Shown piece by piece: positions 54,401 to 63,110 of a stretch of DNA of 64,000 bases. The stretch comes from UBA10438 sp964432155. Its GTDB lineage: Bacteria; Bacteroidota; Ignavibacteria; Kapaibacteriales; Kapaibacteriaceae. The notes below the pieces were generated by a model that saw nothing but the letters and a program-made list of their open reading frames with translations, was not told the origin of the DNA and searched no databases. The stretch covers positions 5,645-69,644 of the forward strand of contig CAYSMF010000011.1 of the NCBI GenBank assembly GCA_964432155.1, written 5' to 3'. Each line of letters starts with the position of its first letter. Within the stretch, counting starts at the first letter, position 1. The position numbers were made by a program, and so were the translations under genes.

Positions 54401-54601
54401 CCGGGTGCTATTGGTAATCGTACGATTGGCGCCAGTGCACTGGGTGGAATGTTGCTTGGAACGATCATTGGTGTGATCGTCGTGCCTGGACTCTACTATG
54501 TGTTTGCTTCGCTTATCAAGGACAAACATCTCATCCGGGATGAGCACGAGGAGCCCCTTTCCGAAGAGTATGTTCAAACTCATGCTGGAGGTACAGAATG
54601 A
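51425..54601 (+). CDS. RND multidrug efflux pump, HAE1 (AcrB-like)
   Basis: The 1058-residue inner-membrane pump matches hydrophobe/amphiphile efflux family 1. It has an N-terminal TM1 (PVLAIVVSVMIVFVGLLAI), the porter-domain PGASADV motif, and the proton-relay aspartates in TM4 (AIGIVVDDAIVVVEAV). The closing segment GLIMLVGLLGKNAVLIVEY is in TM10-11. The aspartate pair fits multidrug (HAE) rather than heavy-metal (HME) pumps. It exports toxic compounds using the proton gradient, with the adaptor upstream and the channel downstream, which overlaps its stop as ATGA. Confidence 0.95.
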   Translation: MFKNILHRPVLAIVVSVMIVFVGLLAIKQLPTSQFPEIAPTTVNIAIAYPGASADVLIKSTLIPLEQSINGVPGMRYIASDATSAGEATVRVIFEPGTDPSAAVVQVKTRVDQVMPLLPELVQREGVIITPVQPSMLMYVNLYSTDEDADEKYLYNYANVKLIPEIKRIKGIASATILGNRQYAMRIWLKPDRMRAYNIATEEVMDAMKEQSIIARPGRLGLASGIDAQSLEYVLKYQDRYDKPEQYENIIVRSNPDGEIVRLKDLATVELGSEFFDIYCNLDGHPSAAIMLKQTVGSNATDVIESVKEKLEELKQEFPAKMDYKVSYDVSKFLDASMEQVVDTLRDAFILVAFVVFIFLGDWRSTLIPTLAVPVSLIGAFFVMQAFGLSINLITLFALVLAIGIVVDDAIVVVEAVHAKMHEKHCGPYQAVKEVMGEISGAIIAITLVMVSVFLPIAFMSGPVGAFYRQFSITMASAIILSAIVALTLTPVLSAIILKDTRSKSGTPSRMQRFIAAFDRAFDALNGAYVGLLRRTVHRPIVTFTVIGAFLAGIVVIDQIIPAGFIPSEDQGTIYAIIQTPPGSTLERTNQVSLELERICKTVEEVESVSGLAGYEIMTEGRGSNAGTCLIDLKDWSDRKRTVREVMEELEEKTRDLGAVVEFFEPPAVPGFGSSGGFSLRLLDKNNGTDYRVFEKANTDFMEALSKRKELTGLFTFFAANYPQYELVIDNGAAMQKGVSIGKAMDNLNILIGSTYEQGFIKFDRFFKVYVQSAPEYRRFPSDLENLFVKNNRDEMVPYSSFMSLKKTQGPNEITRYNLYNSSAIRGLPSEGFTTGDAVQAIREVAKQTLPRGYDIAWEGLSYDEADRGNEALWIFLVVLAFVYLVLAAQYESFVLPLAVVLSLPIGVFGAFALLKMMGLANDIYAQIGLIMLVGLLGKNAVLIVEYAVQKQHAGATIAEAAIEGAKARLRPILMTSFAFIAGLIPLVTASGPGAIGNRTIGASALGGMLLGTIIGVIVVPGLYYVFASLIKDKHLIRDEHEEPLSEEYVQTHAGGTE

Positions 54602-56013
54602 GGCAGATCCTTATTGCCGTTGCACTGGGTGCACTTCTAACGTCCTGTGTGCCGGATATCGCGCGTCGGACAACGACGATGTCGACACCACGATCATTTC
54701 CGGGAAGTAATGATACGTCGACCGTCGCACAGATCGACTGGCGTCAGTACTATCGCGACACATTGCTTGCGTCACTGATCGACACCGCGATCGCCGGTAA
54801 TCAGGAACTCAACATTGTCTCGCAAGAGATACGCATTGCCTCCAACGAGATGAATACTCGAGCTGGTGAAGTTCTGCCATCCGTAGAGGTTGGCGCAGGG
54901 GCTGAGCTCGAAAAGAGCAGTCGCTATACGCGCAATGGAGCTGTGGAAGATCAGCTCGAAGCAGCTCCTGGAACACGTTTCCCGGAACCCCTGTCGAATC
55001 TCACCGTAGGCGCTCGTGTGTCCTGGGAGGTTGACATCTGGAGGAAACTCCGAAATGCTACGGACGCAGCTGCAGCGCGCATGCTGTCGAACGTGCAAGG
55101 CATGCAGTTCCTACGAACGCAACTCGTCGCGGAGCTAGCCACGAGCTACTACGAGCTTGAAGCGCTCGACAACCTCCTGCAAACCCTCGACACAACCATT
55201 GCCATTCAGCAACGTGCGCTTAGCATCGTGCAGCAACAGAAGCTTGCCGCGAAGGCAACGGAACTCGCCGTGCGGAAGTTCGAAGCCGAAGTACGTCGTA
55301 ATGAAGGACGTCGTTTCGATATCCTTCAGAGCATTACGGAGACCGAGAACCACATCAATAAGTTGTGTGGACGTTATCCGCAGCGTGTTGAACGTCGCAG
55401 CGGAGAGTTTATGCGCGAAACGCCTGATAGCCTTGCACTCGGTCTTCCATCGCAGCTGCTCGAGCAACGTCCGGACGTCCAGCAAGCGTCGTACGAACTC
55501 AAAGCTGCGGAGCTCGACATTGATGTTGCAAAAGCACGCTTCTATCCAACGCTGAATATCCTTGCAGGATTCGGCTATCAGGCGTTTAGCGCGAAGTACA
55601 TTGTTCCAACACCAGAATCAATGATCTACTCCATTGCCGGTGAGCTTATTGTTCCTGTGATCAATCGTGCAGCTATTGTTGCTGCGTACGATAATGCAGG
55701 TGCTCGACAGATACAGGCAGCGTACAACTACGAGCGTACAGTTCTCTCGGCCTATGTCGAAGTCGCAAACCAGCATGCCAATGTCATAAACCTTGCACGA
55801 AGCGTCGAGCGTAAATCACGTCAAGTGGAGGCACTCAATGAATCAGTGGGAATTGCCGGCGATCTCTTCCTGAGCGCTCGCGCAGACTACATGGAAGTGC
55901 TGATGACGCAGCGTGATGCACTCGATGCAACGATGGAGCTCATCGAAACACGCCTCAATCAGCTCCGGGCACGTGTGACGCTGTACCGTGCACTTGGAGG
56001 TGGCTGGAAGTAA
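54598..56013 (+). CDS. RND-type outer-membrane efflux channel lipoprotein (NodT/OprM-like)
   Basis: The 471-residue protein has a lipobox (ALLTSCV) and the two-repeat TolC/OprM fold: IRIASNEMNTRAGEVLPSVEVGAG in the first half and ELKAAELDIDVAKARFYPTLNILAG in the second, with VSWEVDIW and LPSQLLEQRPDVQQA as NodT-family markers. It forms the trimeric outer-membrane exit duct of the tripartite pump. Its start overlaps the pump stop. The REP tandem follows 6 bp after its stop. Confidence 0.94.
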   Translation: MRQILIAVALGALLTSCVPDIARRTTTMSTPRSFPGSNDTSTVAQIDWRQYYRDTLLASLIDTAIAGNQELNIVSQEIRIASNEMNTRAGEVLPSVEVGAGAELEKSSRYTRNGAVEDQLEAAPGTRFPEPLSNLTVGARVSWEVDIWRKLRNATDAAAARMLSNVQGMQFLRTQLVAELATSYYELEALDNLLQTLDTTIAIQQRALSIVQQQKLAAKATELAVRKFEAEVRRNEGRRFDILQSITETENHINKLCGRYPQRVERRSGEFMRETPDSLALGLPSQLLEQRPDVQQASYELKAAELDIDVAKARFYPTLNILAGFGYQAFSAKYIVPTPESMIYSIAGELIVPVINRAAIVAAYDNAGARQIQAAYNYERTVLSAYVEVANQHANVINLARSVERKSRQVEALNESVGIAGDLFLSARADYMEVLMTQRDALDATMELIETRLNQLRARVTLYRALGGGWK

Positions 56014-56019
56014 GGAATG

Positions 56020-56131
56020 CAGCTGTATGCCGGGAACTATACTTTCCCGGCATGCAAGAGCCGATTACTGGAGTGCAGCTGTATGCCGGGGACTATACTT
56101 TCCCGGCATACAAGAGCCGATTACTGGAGTG
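56020..56131. repeat. Tandem duplication of a 56-bp unit carrying family-1 REPs (copies E and F)
   Basis: Two adjacent 56-bp units start CAGCTGTATGCCGGG and end TTACTGGAGTG, with two mismatches between them. Each holds one family-1 palindrome: the E core at 56029-56051 and the F core at 56085-56107, both in the orientation of copies B and D. The end of the second unit is the last codons and stop of the convergent hydrolase gene. The first unit therefore carries a spare copy of that gene's 3' tip. Confidence 0.9.
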
Positions 56132-57368
56132 AATCGAACCACGGCTTGATGTTGATCAGCGAATAGATATACACTGCACGGTGATCAGCATCCTTGCCAG
56201 CATCGATTGCCTCAGTCTGAGTATTACCCAATGTGCGCTGGTAATCGGCTGCTACACGAGCTACCTGCCATGGGATCGCTTCGTCACGCAGACTGTAGAA
56301 CGCACGTAGTGGTGTGCGCATACGCCAGCGATATGCTGCACCTGCGTCGAGGAGTTTCCAGAACGGCTTATCAGCTAATCGACCGTCCGCATAGAACTGT
56401 TCTGTATACACACTGTCTGGGCGGTGCGGCACGGCATTGTAGAACGAGTCATAGCTGATCTCGAAGCGATGGAGCTTTTGTGCAAGTGCGAGGTACTCTG
56501 GCTTAATCGATTGCTCGAAGTATCCGTCAAGACCATTGTAAGCATCGAAAGAGAGCATCAAGTTCGACAGCGCAGCAACGATAAATGGCGCCGCAAATTT
56601 GCTGGGATTGTTCATCGACTCCGATACAAACAACAACGGGTCGGCTGGACCCGACGCAGTAGCAGCAGCAGCGACTGGGATGTTCTCGAGTTCCAAAGCT
56701 CGTAAGAAGAGCAGCGTGCTATAGCCCCCTTGCGACCAGCCATTCACGAAGAGTTTGCCCGGTGTGACGTTCTTCTGATCGAGTACTTCGAGCGACGCAC
56801 GATACATGTCGAGACATGCTTGAGCGGTACTCTGTGCGACGAAGTACGAGTTTGGTACAGTGCTGCCCGCAGTCGTGCCGAAGTAATCAGCACAGATCAC
56901 GATGTATCCCTGCGACGCGAACTGACTAATCATCAACTGCGTCTCGATGGATCCGTCCGGATTACTTGGTACCCATGAGCGATCGAAGATCGTTCCGTGT
57001 TGGTAGCTAATGATCGGCGCGCCTGGCTTGACACTGTCCGGAATCACAACGAGGCCGTAGGCAGTAACAGGTTGGTTGCCCTTCTCGGGGATCACCGAGT
57101 TGTAGGTGACCTTATACAGCTTGACACCCTGTTGCGGACGTGCTAAGTCGGCGGAGAAGTCGGATGCCTTCATGCTGCCTTTAGTAAAGAACAGCGGCAA
57201 GCCGATGTCAATGATGGCTTGGATGCGTGCTACATCATAGTGTCCGACTGAATCAACGCGTACTAACGAACCGGGTTCCGACGGCGCGATCGGTTGTTCT
57301 GATGCGCACGATGCAAGAATGCCTGCGATAGCGAGGAAGAGGGCGATGCCCGTAGTGCGAATTCTCAT
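56121..57368 (-). CDS. Alpha/beta-hydrolase lipoprotein (secretory lipase-like)
   Basis: A 415-residue paralogue of the exported hydrolase near 46-47 kb. It has a lipobox (GILASCA, lipid Cys21), IISYQHGTIFD, VICADYFGTT and the nucleophile elbow NGWSQGG (Ser212), with DHRAVYIYS near the C-terminus giving the likely catalytic His. It is predicted to be an envelope-anchored esterase or lipase. Its final codons lie in the second unit of a 56-bp tandem duplication. It is convergent with the efflux channel and downstream, on the same strand, of the ABC efflux operon, from which it is separated by 23 bp. Confidence 0.84.
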   Translation of the reverse strand: MRIRTTGIALFLAIAGILASCASEQPIAPSEPGSLVRVDSVGHYDVARIQAIIDIGLPLFFTKGSMKASDFSADLARPQQGVKLYKVTYNSVIPEKGNQPVTAYGLVVIPDSVKPGAPIISYQHGTIFDRSWVPSNPDGSIETQLMISQFASQGYIVICADYFGTTAGSTVPNSYFVAQSTAQACLDMYRASLEVLDQKNVTPGKLFVNGWSQGGYSTLLFLRALELENIPVAAAATASGPADPLLFVSESMNNPSKFAAPFIVAALSNLMLSFDAYNGLDGYFEQSIKPEYLALAQKLHRFEISYDSFYNAVPHRPDSVYTEQFYADGRLADKPFWKLLDAGAAYRWRMRTPLRAFYSLRDEAIPWQVARVAADYQRTLGNTQTEAIDAGKDADHRAVYIYSLINIKPWFDSLQ

Positions 57369-57391
57369 GGTGCGAAGTTAGCAAGCTGGTG

Positions 57392-58546
57392 CTACTTCAC
57401 ACGATCACCGTCTTCGAGAGATTCAGGAGGATGCATGATTACGCGGTCGCCTTCGCGAAGCCCACGCACAACAGAAGCTAAAAAGGCGTTGCGAACACTA
57501 AGCTGAATCTGCCGTAGTCGGGCGATCCCATTATCATCGACGAACACAAACCATTGTGCCCCCTGACGAATAAGTGCACCCAATGGGATGCAGAGAGCAT
57601 TGGGCGTCCGCGATGTCACAATTGCCGCTTCCACGCGATAGCCATCGCCAAGTGCAGCTGGACAGCGTGGTATGCGCGCGATGATGTTGACGCGTTGCTC
57701 TTCGATGCCGAGCGCTGAGACCTTTGTACGAGCTGCCGGCTCGACCCGATCAACAACAGCAACTACGGTATCCGAACCACCCCAGCCGGTAAGATAGACG
57801 TCCATTCCAGGTGTGACCTTCACTGCATCGGTACTCAAGACATCGATCTCTACTTCCATCGCTGTCGTATCTCCCACCTCAATCAACGGCGTGCCAGCGA
57901 GCACAGCGCGCTCTGATTGCTCGTAGCGACGTAGCACAACTCCCGTTGATGGAGATCGCAGAGGCAGACGCTGTCCGACGCCAGCACGAATTACACTTTG
58001 CAACGCCGCCACTTCGAATTGTTGCGCTTTCTGACGAGCGCGAATGGACTCGTACTGCCGAAGAGCCTGCTCGTAGGCATCGCGCGCATTCTCAACCTGC
58101 TCACGTGCTACAGCGCCTGCATTATCGAGTCGACCCAGCCGATCTGCACGACGCTTCGTTTGATCAACGAGGATCCGCGCAGCGTCTAATTGTGCAGTAA
58201 GTTCCTGTCCGGCCGCTTGCAATGCCTGCATACGCGAACTAATCTCGTCGCGCTGTTGTGCATTAATTGCTGGTGGGATAAAGTATCCAAGCACCTGACC
58301 CTGCATAACCGCTGTTCCTGGATCTAGATCGATGCGCTCAACTACCCCGGTCGTCGGCATCGCGAGTACAAATCGATGATGCGCACGAACAATGCCATCA
58401 GCGTCAATGGATGCAGTGAGTGTCTGCTTGCTTGCAGCTACCACTTCAACATCCACGGATCGCGGCCAAAGTGCATATGCCACAACGCCGAGCACAGTGA
58501 TGCCGATGATAATCCAAACAAGATATCGACGACGAGAAGCACTCAT
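57392..58546 (-). CDS. HlyD/MacA-like periplasmic adaptor
   Basis: The 384-residue protein has an N-terminal membrane anchor (YLVWIIIGITVLGVVAYAL) and a membrane-fusion layout: lipoyl half GVVERIDLDPGTAVMQGQVLGYF, a long coiled coil with QAAGQELTAQLDAARILV (residues 100-170), the second lipoyl half LPLRSPSTGVVLRRYEQSER, and a beta-barrel domain. It is the third gene of an ABC efflux operon, 2 bp after the permease stop. It probably docks the permease to an outer-membrane channel; the RND channel upstream could serve, but this is inference. Confidence 0.88.
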   Translation of the reverse strand: MSASRRRYLVWIIIGITVLGVVAYALWPRSVDVEVVAASKQTLTASIDADGIVRAHHRFVLAMPTTGVVERIDLDPGTAVMQGQVLGYFIPPAINAQQRDEISSRMQALQAAGQELTAQLDAARILVDQTKRRADRLGRLDNAGAVAREQVENARDAYEQALRQYESIRARQKAQQFEVAALQSVIRAGVGQRLPLRSPSTGVVLRRYEQSERAVLAGTPLIEVGDTTAMEVEIDVLSTDAVKVTPGMDVYLTGWGGSDTVVAVVDRVEPAARTKVSALGIEEQRVNIIARIPRCPAALGDGYRVEAAIVTSRTPNALCIPLGALIRQGAQWFVFVDDNGIARLRQIQLSVRNAFLASVVRGLREGDRVIMHPPESLEDGDRVK

Positions 58547-58548
58547 AA

Positions 58549-60912
58549 TTACTCGTGAGATTTGAGAACAGCAATCATGTCGAGACGTCGAATACGGTGC
58601 CGAATGATGAAGCCTGTTATTGATGAGATCGCAACGATCGTCGCCGCGCTGATGAGATACACCCTTGATGATGCTGTGAATGGAAAGCGGAACAGATCAG
58701 TAGCAACAAGAGAGGGGATTGCAGCTGCCATCATCGTCCCTAGCACACTTCCGATCGGAAGTGCTATGACGATAAGCAGCGCCTGTTCGCCTAGGATCAG
58801 GAACGTAACCTCGCGCTGCGAGAACCCAAGTATCCGCAGACTCGCTAACTCTCCTCCACGTTCACTCAATGCAATACGCGCATTGTTGAAGACCACGCCA
58901 AATGCGATGAGTGAGGCAAAGAACACGATGTAGTACGTCGAGATATCCATGTACTGCATGTAGTTATCGTCGAAGCTACGGATTGCCTGCTCGCGAACAA
59001 GGACGCCAGAGATTGATGGTAGCTGCTTGACAGCCTGGTAGAACTTCTCGAGGTACAGCGGATCGATTTGAAGATAGGCGCCATCGACACTTCCTTGCTC
59101 ATGAAGAAACGCCGCAATGGTTGTACGTGTTGCATATAACTGAACACCCATCATGTCGTCGACGCAGCCAGCTACTACCATTGTCTTCTCTCGCTGACTA
59201 CCAGCTATCTCTCGAACCCGTATTGTGTCACCTCGCTTGATGTTGAGTTCTTCCGCCATAAACGCAGAGCACAACACACCGTCGCTCGGAACGGTGATAC
59301 GTGCATCACTAATCGAGATAACGCGATGAAGAATCGACATGCTATCTGCTGATGTAAGCAGGGTGCGTTTCACACGTCCGTGAACGATCACATCGACACC
59401 CACTGCACGAAATGGTTCAACTACTTGTACGCCGGGCAGGGCGCGAAGATCATGCACCACGCGGTGCGACATAGGCGTCATAAACGACACCATGGCGTCT
59501 TCGCGCGCAATGCGATTGAACTGTGTGTCGATAACGGAATCAAACATCTCGGTGAAGGATCGCCCCAGAACGAGGATTGCCATGGCAAGAGCTATGGCAA
59601 GGATGCTTACAACAGCACGGAGCGGACGTCGCAAGACGTTGCGCATGATCATCAGCGTGCGCGGCGCTGCCATCCCTGCTATGCCGGTCGCATCGAGCAG
59701 TCGCGAATGATGTGTGCGTGGAGCTTCTGGTCGCATCGCCTCGGCTGGAGGAAGACGCACGATGGATCGCACTGCTGCGATTGCGCCAAAGACTGCGGCA
59801 ATAAGACTTAGGAGCACGGCACCTGCCGATACAAACGGCGGCATGGTGAACTCAAGCACTGGTAGACGATAGAACTCCAGATAGAGATCGACAAGCTCCG
59901 CGCCGATATACCATCCTGCACCTATTCCGAGAAGCGCTCCACCGGCAACGGCCACAACCGCGAAGCCCGTGTAATGAAGCGCGATTGTCGTGTCCCTATA
60001 CCCGAAGGCCTTGAGGATCGCAATGTATGATCGCTGGGTGGCGACAAATCGCAAGAGTGAGATGTTGAGCAAGAAGACAGCAACACCAAGGAAGATCAGC
60101 GGCACGATGATAGCAGTCATGGTGAGCTGCTCGATCTCGTCACTCAGAAACTTGTGCGACATCTGATCTTCACGTCCGATAGCTCCCGTAGAACCGTATG
60201 CGCGCAGCATCACATTGAGCTGATTAATCACATCCTTATCGGATGTGCCTGCTGCTAAATCAATACATGCGCTGTTCCATGCCCCTTGCATATCAAAGAG
60301 ATCAGCGAGTACATCCTCCGACATCCACATCACGGCGTAGCGTCGATTATCGATCATGAGCGATCCGGGTACCAGCTCCAGAATCCATTCAGGCGACAGC
60401 GCGCTTCCGACAATAGTGAGCCTCTTCCAGCGACCATTCACAACGACGTTCAGTGTATCACCTTCGACGAAGTTGTTTGCTTGCGCAAACGCATACGATA
60501 CGATCACCTCATTGTCTGCTCCCTCGGTGAACCAGCGACCCGACTTCATTGCAAGCTTGTTGGTAAGGGGCTGCCCATGCGATGGGACACCTGTCACCAC
60601 ACCACTTGCTGGATCGGGCAGACCAGGTATATCAATGACAACAGGTGCGATTACGCGGAGATCAACATTCGTAACGCCATCGATTGCCATGATGCGCTCG
60701 CGCAAGGCGATAGGCGCGCGGTGGACGCTTGCCCACACGTCGGCGAAGTTTGATTGGGCGTAGTAGGCCTGCTGAGAGGTTACGAGCGAACTATGTGTGC
60801 TTTGAAACGCAACGTAGTTCGCGATACCGGCGCCAATCACCAAGATGATCGCAATGAGTTGTCCACTCATGTGGCGTACTTCGCGAAGTAGCTTGGTCGT
60901 GAGGACTGTCAT
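58549..60912 (-). CDS. FtsX-like ABC transporter permease (MacB/LolE-type)
   Basis: The 787-residue protein has an N-terminal membrane segment, a periplasmic MacB_PCD-like domain, and two FtsX-like blocks: one near residues 270-390 (IIVPLIFLGVAVFLLNISLLRFVATQRSYIAILKAFGYRD) and one at the C-terminus (LASLRILGFSQREVTFLILGEQALL), each with four-helix membrane segments. This duplicated layout with an extra periplasmic domain fits the large type VII ABC permeases. It pairs with the LolD/MacB-type ATPase encoded 3 bp upstream and the HlyD-type adaptor downstream. Substrate unknown; lipids, peptides or drugs are typical. Confidence 0.9.
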   Translation of the reverse strand: MTVLTTKLLREVRHMSGQLIAIILVIGAGIANYVAFQSTHSSLVTSQQAYYAQSNFADVWASVHRAPIALRERIMAIDGVTNVDLRVIAPVVIDIPGLPDPASGVVTGVPSHGQPLTNKLAMKSGRWFTEGADNEVIVSYAFAQANNFVEGDTLNVVVNGRWKRLTIVGSALSPEWILELVPGSLMIDNRRYAVMWMSEDVLADLFDMQGAWNSACIDLAAGTSDKDVINQLNVMLRAYGSTGAIGREDQMSHKFLSDEIEQLTMTAIIVPLIFLGVAVFLLNISLLRFVATQRSYIAILKAFGYRDTTIALHYTGFAVVAVAGGALLGIGAGWYIGAELVDLYLEFYRLPVLEFTMPPFVSAGAVLLSLIAAVFGAIAAVRSIVRLPPAEAMRPEAPRTHHSRLLDATGIAGMAAPRTLMIMRNVLRRPLRAVVSILAIALAMAILVLGRSFTEMFDSVIDTQFNRIAREDAMVSFMTPMSHRVVHDLRALPGVQVVEPFRAVGVDVIVHGRVKRTLLTSADSMSILHRVISISDARITVPSDGVLCSAFMAEELNIKRGDTIRVREIAGSQREKTMVVAGCVDDMMGVQLYATRTTIAAFLHEQGSVDGAYLQIDPLYLEKFYQAVKQLPSISGVLVREQAIRSFDDNYMQYMDISTYYIVFFASLIAFGVVFNNARIALSERGGELASLRILGFSQREVTFLILGEQALLIVIALPIGSVLGTMMAAAIPSLVATDLFRFPFTASSRVYLISAATIVAISSITGFIIRHRIRRLDMIAVLKSHE

Positions 60913-60915
60913 GCA

Positions 60916-61641
60916 TCACCAGGAGAGTTCGCGCGGGAGCTTCCGCGTTGCGTTCGTGTACTCTTCAACGATGCCACCGCTGCGCATCTTGATCACACGT
61001 TCGGCCATGTCGGCGATACTCGCGTTGTGTGTGATGAGGGCTACAGTAGTGCCAAGTTCACGATGCACCATGTCGATGACGTCGAGCACGAGGATGCCTG
61101 TTTCGAAATCAAGCGCGCCCGTTGGCTCGTCGCAGAGCAACACATCGGGTCGTTTCGCGATTGCTCGTGCGATCGCAACGCGCTGCTGCTCGCCCCCTGA
61201 CAGTTGGGAGGGGAAGTGATGCATGCGATCGCCAAGACCCACGAGTTTGAGTGCTTCGGCAGGATCCATTGGATCATCAACTAGGTCTGTAACGAGTTGG
61301 ACGTTCTCGAGAGCGGTCAGACTCGGGATGATGTTGTAGAACTGAAAGACAAAGCCGACTGATTTCCGTCGGAACGAGGTGAGCTCGACATCAGATGCTT
61401 GTGTGAGTTCGTGATCACGAAATCGCACCATTCCTGACGTGGGTGTATCGAGTCCGCCAAGGATGTTGAGAAGGGTAGACTTGCCACTGCCCGATGCACC
61501 GAGGATCACGATAAAATCCGATGCACGAATTGTAAGCGAAACCCCTTTAAGTGCTACCACGTCGAGATCGCCCATGCGATATGACTTGGTCACATCGGCG
61601 ACGTCGAAGATTACCGGACTCTCTATCGTAGGATGATGCAT
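60916..61641 (-). CDS. ABC transporter ATP-binding protein (LolD/MacB type)
   Basis: The 241-residue ATPase has Walker A GASGSGKST, the Q-loop QFYNIIPSLTALENV, signature LSGGEQQRVAIARAI, Walker B LLCDEPTGALD and the H-loop ALITHN. VGFVFQFYNIIPSLT is typical of the LolD/FtsE/MacB group. It powers the FtsX-like permease encoded immediately downstream. It heads the three-gene efflux operon and is divergent from the POT transporter. Confidence 0.95.
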   Translation of the reverse strand: MHHPTIESPVIFDVADVTKSYRMGDLDVVALKGVSLTIRASDFIVILGASGSGKSTLLNILGGLDTPTSGMVRFRDHELTQASDVELTSFRRKSVGFVFQFYNIIPSLTALENVQLVTDLVDDPMDPAEALKLVGLGDRMHHFPSQLSGGEQQRVAIARAIAKRPDVLLCDEPTGALDFETGILVLDVIDMVHRELGTTVALITHNASIADMAERVIKMRSGGIVEEYTNATRKLPRELSW

Positions 61642-61736
61642 AGCTACCTCTGGCTCGACAATAGCAAATAACCGCCTATCTTGCCCCCTACGCTACTTCT
61701 GCGTAGAGCATCTGAACACCGTCAATAGGTCCTACC

Positions 61737-63092
61737 ATGTCGTCGACCTCACGAGAGTTTTTGGGTCACCCCGTTGGTTTGTCGTACCTGTTCTTCACCG
61801 AGATGTGGGAACGCTTCAGCTACTATGGCATGCGAGCACTGTTGGTGCTGTACATGACGCAGTACTTGTTGCTCGATCCATCGCTCTCGTCGAGCGTGAT
61901 CGGTTTCACGGCGCTTGAAGGATTCTTGAAGGCGCTCTTCGGTGATCTTTCGGTGATTGGCGTGTCGTCGCAGATTTACGGACTCTACACAGGCTTCGTG
62001 TACTTCACGCCGTTCCTTGGTGGCTTGGTGGCCGATCGCTACCTCGGTAAGACGAATGCTGTCTATTTGGGTGCCATCCTGATGGCCGTCGGACACTTCC
62101 TAATGGCCTTCGAAAGCTTCTTCCTGATAGCCCTGCTCTTCCTGATCGCAGGCAATGGCATGTTCAAGCCGAATCTCACGGCACAAGTTGGTTCGCTGTA
62201 TCAACCCGGCGATCAACGCGTCGATAGCGCCTACACGATCTACTACATGGGTGTAAATCTTGGCGCGTTCTTCTCGCCGATTGTGTGTGGAACACTCGGA
62301 CAAAAAGTTGGCTGGCACTGGGGTTTCGGCGCTGCTGGCGTTGGCATGTTGGTTGGAACGTTTGTGTACTGGATGGGTAGCAAGCACCTTCCGAAGCACA
62401 ACCAAAACGTGATCAAGGCAACTGCTGAAGAACAAGAAGCAGGTAGTTCAAACTGGGTGCGCCCGCTCATTGTCATCGGGTATCTCTGCTTCGTGAACAT
62501 CCTGTTCTGGGGTGTATTCGAGCAGCAGGGGAATGCACTGCAAGTATGGGCCGACGAAAAGACGAACTGGAGCATTCTGGGTATCGACATACCATCGTCG
62601 TGGTTCCAAGTACTCAACCCATTCTTCATTATCGTTCTCGCTCCGGTGTTGAACCGTGTATGGGCAAAGCAGCGTGCGAAGGATAAGGAACCAGGTTCGA
62701 TCGTGAAGATGGCCATCGGTTGCGGCTGGATGGCGATCGCCTTCTTGTTCATGATGTTCGTTGCAAGTCTTGCAGAAGGGGCTGACAAGATCAACGTAAT
62801 CTGGGTCGCGAGTGTGGTGTTGCTCTTCACCATCGGTGAGCTGTATCTGTCGCCGATCGGACAAGCAATGGTGTCGAAGGTAGCCCCAGCCCGCATGGTA
62901 AGCATGTTCATGGGCGTGTGGTTCTTGTCGAGCTTCTTCGGCAACTATCTCGCCGGATTCATCGGATCCTACTACGACAAAATGAGCAACCAGAACTACT
63001 TCGCAATCATGGTCGTGATGAGTCTCATCGCTGTGGTGATGTTTGTTGCTCCGCGTAAGCAGCTCGTGAAGTGGCTCGATCAGCGCGTGTAA
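61737..63092 (+). CDS. POT family proton-coupled oligopeptide transporter
   Basis: The 451-residue protein has about twelve membrane segments and the POT signatures: TEMWERFSYYGMRALL near the start (ExxERF with E22, E25, R26, F27), GLYTGFVYFTPFLGGLVADRYLG and AGNGMFKPN. POT proteins take up di- and tripeptides with protons. The length is at the short end for bacterial members. Upstream is the divergent ABC operon; the glycosyltransferase-like gene follows by 18 bp and may be co-transcribed. Confidence 0.94.
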   Translation: MSSTSREFLGHPVGLSYLFFTEMWERFSYYGMRALLVLYMTQYLLLDPSLSSSVIGFTALEGFLKALFGDLSVIGVSSQIYGLYTGFVYFTPFLGGLVADRYLGKTNAVYLGAILMAVGHFLMAFESFFLIALLFLIAGNGMFKPNLTAQVGSLYQPGDQRVDSAYTIYYMGVNLGAFFSPIVCGTLGQKVGWHWGFGAAGVGMLVGTFVYWMGSKHLPKHNQNVIKATAEEQEAGSSNWVRPLIVIGYLCFVNILFWGVFEQQGNALQVWADEKTNWSILGIDIPSSWFQVLNPFFIIVLAPVLNRVWAKQRAKDKEPGSIVKMAIGCGWMAIAFLFMMFVASLAEGADKINVIWVASVVLLFTIGELYLSPIGQAMVSKVAPARMVSMFMGVWFLSSFFGNYLAGFIGSYYDKMSNQNYFAIMVVMSLIAVVMFVAPRKQLVKWLDQRV

Positions 63093-63110
63093 GCGCGCAA
63101 AGGGGATCAG

